From Methylotenera sp. (GTDB lineage: Bacteria > Pseudomonadota > Gammaproteobacteria > Burkholderiales > Methylophilaceae): a stretch of 64,000 nt of DNA. Position 1 is the stretch's first letter. Each line of letters begins with the position of its first letter. Where the stretch lies: assembly GCA_021732365.1 (NCBI GenBank), contig JAKFVD010000003.1:62001-126000 (forward strand). The letters are read 5' to 3'. The notes beneath the pieces are model-generated. The model did not search any database. It saw only the letters and a list, made by a program, of their open reading frames with translations, and had not been told where the DNA came from. Made by a program: the position numbers and the translations under genes. This document shows, piece by piece, positions 59,428-64,000 of this stretch.

Positions 59428-60783
59428 ATGAAAACATTAATACTTAACCCTAAAAATCAACCAAAAGTTGGCTTTGTTTCACTTGGCTGCCCCAAAGCAG
59501 GCTCAGATGCCGAGCGCATTCTGACGCAGTTGCGCGCAGAAGGTTATGAGATTTCGGCTAGTTATGAAGACTCTGATTTGGTGGTGGTGAACACTTGCGG
59601 CTTTATTGATTCTGCCGTGCAAGAGTCACTAGATGCGATTGGCGAAGCGATTAATAAGAATGGCAAAGTGATTGTGACTGGTTGTTTAGGTGCTAAAAAA
59701 GGTGTTGTTGAAGCCGCTCATCCAAGCGTTTTGGCGGTGACTGGCCCGCATGCGCTAGAAGAAGTGATGACGCATGTGCACGCCAACTTGCCTAAACTGC
59801 ATGAACCATTTATTGATTTGGTGCCGCCGCAAGGCATACGCCTGACGCCTAGCCATTACGCCTATCTTAAGATTTCAGAAGGCTGTAATCACAGATGCAG
59901 CTTCTGCATTATTCCTAGCATGCGTGGCGATTTGGTGAGCCGCCCGATTGGCGAAGTGATGAACGAAGCGGAAAACTTGGTGAATGCGGGTGTTTCTGAG
60001 ATTTTAGTGATTTCGCAAGACACCAGTGCTTATGGCGTTGATGTGAAATACCGCCCAGGCTTTTGGAATGGCCGACCAGTCAAAACCCGTATGACAGAGC
60101 TTTGTCAAAGTTTGAGCGAGTTGGGTGTGTGGACACGCTTACATTATGTGTACCCTTATCCGCATGTGGATGAAGTGATACCATTGATGGCAGATGGCTT
60201 GATTTTGCCGTACCTAGATGTGCCATTTCAGCATGCTAGCCCAAGAATTTTAAAAGCCATGAAACGCCCAGCGCACGCAGAGAATAACTTAGCGCGCATC
60301 AAAGCCTGGCGCGAAATCTGCCCTGATATTACCGTGCGAAGTACTTTTATTGCCGGCTTCCCTGGCGAAACCGAAGACGACTTCAAAATGCTGCTGGATT
60401 TCTTAGAAGAAGCGGAATTAGACAGGGTGGGTTGCTTTACCTATTCAGCGGTCGATGGCGCAAAAGCCAATGAGTTGCCAGACCATGTGCCACAAGAAGT
60501 AAAAGAAGAGCGTCTTGCAAGATTTATGGAAGTGCAAGAGCGGATTAGCGCAGCAAAACTTCAGGCTAAAATTGGAACGATGCAAACAGTGCTGGTTGAT
60601 GAGGTTAATGCATTAGAAGATGGTACATTTGAGGCAATAGGCCGCACTAAAGCCGATGCGCCAGAAATTGATGGGGTTGTCTATATGGAAGATGCTGAGG
60701 GTTTAGCGCCAGGGGACTTTGTCGAAGTTGAGATTTACCATGCAGATGGTCATGACTTGTGGGGCGGGCCACCAATAAGTTAA
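59428..60783 (+). CDS. rimO: Ribosomal protein S12 methylthiotransferase RimO
   Basis: 451 residues: an N-terminal UPF0004 domain with three cluster cysteines (LGCPK, NTCGF, TGCLG), a radical-SAM domain with CxxxCxxC at C153, C157 and C160, and a C-terminal TRAM domain. It adds a methylthio group to an aspartate of ribosomal protein S12. It starts 15 bases after the ZIP gene. No clear terminator follows; a long gene-poor stretch begins. Confidence 0.96.
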   Translation: MKTLILNPKNQPKVGFVSLGCPKAGSDAERILTQLRAEGYEISASYEDSDLVVVNTCGFIDSAVQESLDAIGEAINKNGKVIVTGCLGAKKGVVEAAHPSVLAVTGPHALEEVMTHVHANLPKLHEPFIDLVPPQGIRLTPSHYAYLKISEGCNHRCSFCIIPSMRGDLVSRPIGEVMNEAENLVNAGVSEILVISQDTSAYGVDVKYRPGFWNGRPVKTRMTELCQSLSELGVWTRLHYVYPYPHVDEVIPLMADGLILPYLDVPFQHASPRILKAMKRPAHAENNLARIKAWREICPDITVRSTFIAGFPGETEDDFKMLLDFLEEAELDRVGCFTYSAVDGAKANELPDHVPQEVKEERLARFMEVQERISAAKLQAKIGTMQTVLVDEVNALEDGTFEAIGRTKADAPEIDGVVYMEDAEGLAPGDFVEVEIYHADGHDLWGGPPIS

Positions 60784-60890
60784 GTGGTTAAAAGTGTGCT
60801 TAATTTTAGATTTAATAAATATCGAAATCTTGCTTTACAAAAGCTAGGCAGAAATTTATACAATTTTAACCTAGTTGAATGAAGATTGAA

Positions 60891-61130
60891 ATGCATATGG
60901 AGGATTACTTCGCGCTCAAAGCATCCTATGAAGCTATGCTAGACGACAGAAATTTTTTAATCCATCAGTTTAGTGAGAGTTTTAGCTTGAGTTCTGTTGA
61001 GAGTAGCCAATAGGCAATCAGTCACTTAGATGACATGCGGAAAAAACATTTGCCAGCAATGATAAATTTACAAGATATTGTTAAAACTTACTTAGAAATG
61101 ACTAAAGATATTCCGCAGTCGTTTGATTAG
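60891..61130 (+). pseudogene. Short ORF interrupted by a single in-frame TAG
   Basis: ATG at 60891 opens 40 codons ending at TAG 61011-61013, and the same frame continues for 38 more codons with helical, charged composition (HLDDMRKKHLPAMINLQDIVKTYLEM) to TAG 61128-61130. The two halves read like one small soluble protein with a nonsense mutation. No family is recognised. It could also be two tiny ORFs or chance. Confidence 0.4.
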
Positions 61131-61256
61131 TTATCTTTTCGCCACCTTATATCTGCCGCTAAAGCCGAAAGCGCGGCAAAGGGGATAGCAAGTCAAAACC
61201 AAGTGAAATTTCACCGATAGTTGTATTTAGCCAACCTTTTATTCTTCTACTTCGTC

Positions 61257-61276
61257 ATTCCCGCGCAGGCAGGAAT
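61257..61276. repeat. dRS3-like 20-base palindromic repeat
   Basis: ATTCCC, eight bases, then AGGAAT: one mismatch from the ATTCCC(N8)GGGAAT element known as dRS3 in Neisseria. It is embedded in the CGTCATTCCCGCG...GGAATCC context common to dispersed repeats in many proteobacteria. Confidence 0.6.
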
Positions 61277-61368
61277 CCGTTCAAGGTCAACTTAAGATAA
61301 ATCTTACTGTGATTAATAATTGGTGCTGGCATAGATCCCCGCTTAAACCATTTCGCAAGAATGAATAA

Positions 61369-61743
61369 TCAAGCAGCACTAAATAAATCAGGCAATATCG
61401 GCGCTGGCCTTTGGCTGTCAGCGCGCTCTTCTAAAAAATCAAAAGTAAGCGGACAACGCGTTGGTTTTTTTACGGCTTTTCGGCGTTTTGGTGTGCGGGC
61501 TTCTAGGTCGATATAAGGTGTTTGGCTGATTCTTACATAGCCTGAACTGGATAATTTCTGTACGGTAGTTTCAAATAAACTGAGTGGATTGTCTATGTTT
61601 TGTAGCGTGACAACTTCACCCGTAGTGCCTTTAGCTTTTGTTACTTTCAGTACGTTGTACATGACCAATTTAGTAGCGGTTTGTTTGCCGTAGATTTCAC
61701 CTGTTTGTATTTGCAAGGTTGCTCCAAAAGGGCTATAGAACAT
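61369..61743 (-). CDS. Hypothetical protein, possibly small DNA/RNA-associated
   Basis: 124 residues, no signal peptide. The N-terminal half has beta-strand-like segments (ATLQIQTGEIYG, KLVMYNVLKVTKAKGTTGEVVTLQNI); the C-terminal half is basic then acidic (TPKRRKAVKKPTRCPL, then FDFLEERADSQRPAP). No family was recognised. No ribosome site precedes ATG 61743. The length and biased composition make a real gene likely but not certain. Confidence 0.45.
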   Translation of the reverse strand: MFYSPFGATLQIQTGEIYGKQTATKLVMYNVLKVTKAKGTTGEVVTLQNIDNPLSLFETTVQKLSSSGYVRISQTPYIDLEARTPKRRKAVKKPTRCPLTFDFLEERADSQRPAPILPDLFSAA

Positions 61744-61833
61744 TCGTTAAAAATAATAGTACAATTAAGTTTAAATAAAAGCAATTAAGTGTTTGATTGC
61801 ACTCATTTACCGATTGACTAGGTGGACTAAAAT

Positions 61834-62610
61834 ATGCAGGCTGAATTTAAAAAAAATGGGTATGTATTCATCAAAAGCTTCTTCTCTCAAACTGAGATAG
61901 ATGCTTTAGTTGCCGATATAAAAGAAGCTTCAGCGACCAAAACGGGTGATGATGTTTTAGATAAAGGCAACTTAAAATTTCATGCTTTAATCATGCACCG
62001 TAGCGAAAAATTACGCACTTTTATTTCGCAGCCCAAAATTGTTCAGTTTTTAAAACAGTTTACTGGCCCTGATATTTGGGTAAGGTGGGATCAGGCAGTT
62101 GAGAAGAAACCAGGGGCCGGTACGTTTCCTTGGCATCAAGATAATCAATATAGCCAATTAAAAGATCAACATTTTCAGTTTTGGATTTCGTTAACCACGA
62201 TGACTGCTGATAATGGTGGTTTATGGGTGGTGCCTGGTAGTCATAAAGGTATGTTGAAATACGAGGTTGATGACAATCATGTTTCATACAAAGGTGATGT
62301 GAGCAATGCGGAGTTTATTTCTGCTGAGGCTGGCGATGTGGTGTTATTTTCATCTTTTTTATTACACTCAACTACGCCTAATATTACGCAAGATAGTCGA
62401 TGGGCGTATGTAATTGAATATATGCGTATGGATAAAATGGATCCTTATATTGATTCGCCGCATTTGGTTATTGCAAAAAATGGACAGACGCATCTGGAAT
62501 ATCTGAATCGCTTACCTAGCCAAGATTATTGGATGAACCGTATCAAATATTTTCATCTTAAACAAAAAATTAAGTCGGGATTGAAAGGTATAAAAAACGC
62601 GGTATTCTAA
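61834..62610 (+). CDS. Phytanoyl-CoA dioxygenase (PhyH) family protein
   Basis: 258 residues of the Fe(II)/2-oxoglutarate dioxygenase superfamily. Iron ligands H101 and D103 (WHQDNQYS) and H178 (LLHSTTPN), plus the 2-oxoglutarate arginine R189, are all in place. It hydroxylates an unknown small molecule; bacterial members act on amino acids, ectoine or lipids. AGGTGG eight bases before the ATG supports the start. The last four bases overlap the convergent TetR gene. Confidence 0.88.
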   Translation: MQAEFKKNGYVFIKSFFSQTEIDALVADIKEASATKTGDDVLDKGNLKFHALIMHRSEKLRTFISQPKIVQFLKQFTGPDIWVRWDQAVEKKPGAGTFPWHQDNQYSQLKDQHFQFWISLTTMTADNGGLWVVPGSHKGMLKYEVDDNHVSYKGDVSNAEFISAEAGDVVLFSSFLLHSTTPNITQDSRWAYVIEYMRMDKMDPYIDSPHLVIAKNGQTHLEYLNRLPSQDYWMNRIKYFHLKQKIKSGLKGIKNAVF

Positions 62611-63239
62611 GTTTTAGGGTTTATGCGGCGCAAGTTAATGTGTGATTTAATCAACATTTTCGCTTGGTATCTAAATCGACTTCCATCCGCATCTTTTACC
62701 CACATATGCAACAATCCACTAAAAAATAAGTGCGTGTCTAATGCTAGTTCGTGGGGTGTAAATATCGGGATTAGTAGGCTTTGCTCTTTAGCACGCTCAT
62801 AAGCAAGCTGAATTTTTTCGGTAATATTGGAACAGTTATTTAAAATCTGTTGCAATACAGTGGCAAATTCATCGACATATTCACACTTAATCATCATGAT
62901 TTCATAAATTTGTCGCATTTCAATGTTTTCATTGAGTTCATTAATAGTGTCGCACAAGCTATCTTCAATTTGTGTAAGCGGGTCAGTGTCGTCTGTTTGA
63001 GTAGCCAGAGTGTCATACATGCGATCAATTAAAGGTAGAAATGCGCGGTCGCGCAGGGCATAAAAAATATCAGTTTTATTTTTAAAATGCCAATATACCG
63101 CGCCACGTGTCACTTGCGCCTCTAAGGCAATATGCTCAAGCGTAGAGCGGCTGATACCGCGTGTTAAAAACACGGCTCTTGCCGCATCAATAATGCGTTG
63201 CCTTGTTAGTTCAGCATCTTCTTTCGTTTTTCTAACCAT
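62607..63239 (-). CDS. TetR/AcrR-family repressor
   Basis: 210 residues. An N-terminal TetR helix-turn-helix (about 13-60: RIIDAARAVFLTRGISRSTLEHIA, then RGAVYWHFKNKTDIFYAL) is followed by an AcrR-type ligand-binding domain. It is divergent from an acrA-like efflux gene, the standard arrangement for autoregulated multidrug pumps. A candidate operator overlaps the efflux promoter. The inducer is unknown. The end of the gene overlaps the PhyH gene by four bases. Confidence 0.93.
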   Translation of the reverse strand: MVRKTKEDAELTRQRIIDAARAVFLTRGISRSTLEHIALEAQVTRGAVYWHFKNKTDIFYALRDRAFLPLIDRMYDTLATQTDDTDPLTQIEDSLCDTINELNENIEMRQIYEIMMIKCEYVDEFATVLQQILNNCSNITEKIQLAYERAKEQSLLIPIFTPHELALDTHLFFSGLLHMWVKDADGSRFRYQAKMLIKSHINLRRINPKT

Positions 63240-63351
63240 AATTTATTGCATTCTGTTTTAGTTGGTATCAATTAATAGTGAGCATTTTAGGTGTTAAGTT
63301 TCATCAATTAAACTAAATGCTATATTTACAACGATTTACATAAAAAAACGG

Positions 63352-63379
63352 TTTACATACATTCTTGTTTGTATATAAT
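63352..63379 (+). promoter_or_regulatory. Efflux promoter overlapped by an AcrR-type operator
   Basis: TTTACA (63352-63357) and TATAAT (63374-63379) are 16 bases apart. Over them lies an imperfect 24-base palindrome at 63354-63377, TACATACA...TGTATATA, with 8 of 12 half-site positions matching, similar to the E. coli AcrR box (TACATACATT-type). Repressor binding would block the promoter. Confidence 0.65.
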
Positions 63380-63445
63380 ATACATCAAATAGCATTATAA
63401 ATACATTATTTATAATCACAAAATTACTTTTACAAGGTCATTATC

Positions 63446-64000
63446 ATGTATTTACTATTGCAACAGCGTCGCCTAAAGCATTTTAATCGTTCATTTTTAA
63501 CACTGGTCGTCACAACGTTTGTGGCAGCCGCCTTAGTTGCTTGTGGTAAGAAAGAAGATGCGCCTCAGCCTGCACCTCCTGCAATGACTGTTAGTTACAT
63601 TAGCGCTACGCCAACCTCGGTGCCAATGAGTGTGGAAGCCGTTGCGCAAACCGAGGGCGCAAAAGAAGTGGAAATCAGACCACGCGTAGGCGGTATCATT
63701 CTTAAAAAAATGTTTGAAGAGGGCGAGTCTGTAAAAGCAGGGCAAATACTCTTTTTAATTGATCCGGCGCCATTTCAAATTGCATTGAATCAAGCAAAAG
63801 CGCAGGCAGCGGCTCAAGGAGCGCGCATTACGCAAACCTCACGCGAATCTAGTCGTTTAAAAGAATTGCTTGAGACGCAATCAGTGAGTCAGCGTGAGTA
63901 TGATAATGCGACTTCGGACGAAAGTATTTCGCAGGCCGATATGATGCAAGCGCAGGCTAATATCAAAGAAGCTGAACTTAACCTTTCTTATACGCAAGTA
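63446..64000 (+). CDS. RND efflux membrane-fusion lipoprotein, AcrA-like (3' end outside window)
   Basis: The frame is open from ATG 63446 to the window end, 185 codons. A signal peptide with lipobox LVAC leads to a mature lipoprotein with the membrane-fusion pattern: EVEIRPRVGGIILKKMFEEGE, AGQILFLIDPAPFQIALNQAKA and the start of the alpha-hairpin. It is the periplasmic adaptor of an AcrAB/MexAB-type drug pump; the pump gene must follow beyond the window. AAGG lies eight bases upstream. The divergent TetR protein is its likely repressor. Confidence 0.93.
   Translation, partial: MYLLLQQRRLKHFNRSFLTLVVTTFVAAALVACGKKEDAPQPAPPAMTVSYISATPTSVPMSVEAVAQTEGAKEVEIRPRVGGIILKKMFEEGESVKAGQILFLIDPAPFQIALNQAKAQAAAQGARITQTSRESSRLKELLETQSVSQREYDNATSDESISQADMMQAQANIKEAELNLSYTQV

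Larger units (their letters stand above)
60784..61368. other. Gene-poor region downstream of rimO
   Basis: About 585 bases with no intact gene. It contains an 80-codon frame broken by one TAG (60891-61130), a short imperfect stem near 61150-61172, and a dRS3-like palindrome at 61257-61276. The rest is A/T-rich and unrecognised; together it looks like decayed or insertion-prone DNA. Confidence 0.6.

Noticed and set aside
63533..63745. Minus-strand frame in the efflux gene
   Set aside because: Antisense to the clear acrA-like lipoprotein frame.

Overview
The window is a stretch of chromosome from a Gram-negative, probably betaproteobacterial methylotroph, most like a Methylophilaceae member (Methylotenera-type). 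The main reasons are a complete fhcB-fhcA-fhcD-fhcC set for the tetrahydromethanopterin-linked C1 pathway, a formate-using PurT, a tmRNA with tag ANDETYSLAA, the gene order ndk-rlmN-pilW-rodZ-ispG-hisS-(yfgM)-bamB-der, and an A+T-leaning coding style with many TTG and GTG starts. The genus is an inference from gene content. No tRNA, rRNA, CRISPR array, prophage or insertion sequence was recognised.

Layout. 1-2604: the end of a TonB-dependent receptor and an NtrC-type regulator with an altered sigma-54 contact loop. 2734-4371: purT and a group II truncated globin. 4489-9826: a membrane sensor kinase, a single-domain receiver and a REC-PAS-GGDEF-EAL protein, forming a phosphorelay to cyclic-di-GMP operon. 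9858-13153: two DEAD-box RNA helicases (minus strand). 13533-22654: housekeeping genes (typA, ybiT, nitroreductase, Gre-like factor, lipoprotein, guaA, guaB, DUF4124). 22791-24530: rnfH, ratA, smpB and ssrA. 24589-31108: a czcCBA-type divalent-metal efflux operon led by a small His-rich protein. 31093-35875: a DUF3034 protein, a lipid-anchored globin, an amicyanin-like cupredoxin and a membrane GGDEF-EAL protein. 35944-42108: trhO and the fhc operon, which carries an extra pyridoxamine-oxidase-fold gene between fhcA and fhcD. 42225-44153: DUF2721, TSUP transporter and DUF5666 proteins. 44467-55538: ndk to der, with two orphan peptide-type ABC ATPases inserted. 55632-60783: bamD, rluD, pgeF, a ZIP transporter and rimO. 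60784-61743: a poor region with a UAG-interrupted ORF, a dRS3-like repeat and an unknown ORF. 61834-64000: a PhyH dioxygenase, a TetR/AcrR repressor and the start of an acrA-like efflux gene with a probable repressor operator over its promoter.

Working together. Envelope assembly (BamB, BamD), type IV pilus or cell-shape factors (PilW, RodZ), translation quality control (SmpB, tmRNA, RlmN, RimO, TypA, Der, RluD) and purine synthesis (PurT, GuaA, GuaB) make up the core. The accessory character lies in two separate c-di-GMP outputs, each near a globin, in metal efflux, and in C1 metabolism. The strongest candidate for an undescribed system is the DUF3034 / lipo-globin / cupredoxin / c-di-GMP locus at 31093-35875, which looks like a periplasmic redox or copper sensing module. 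Second is the flavin-fold gene embedded in the fhc operon.
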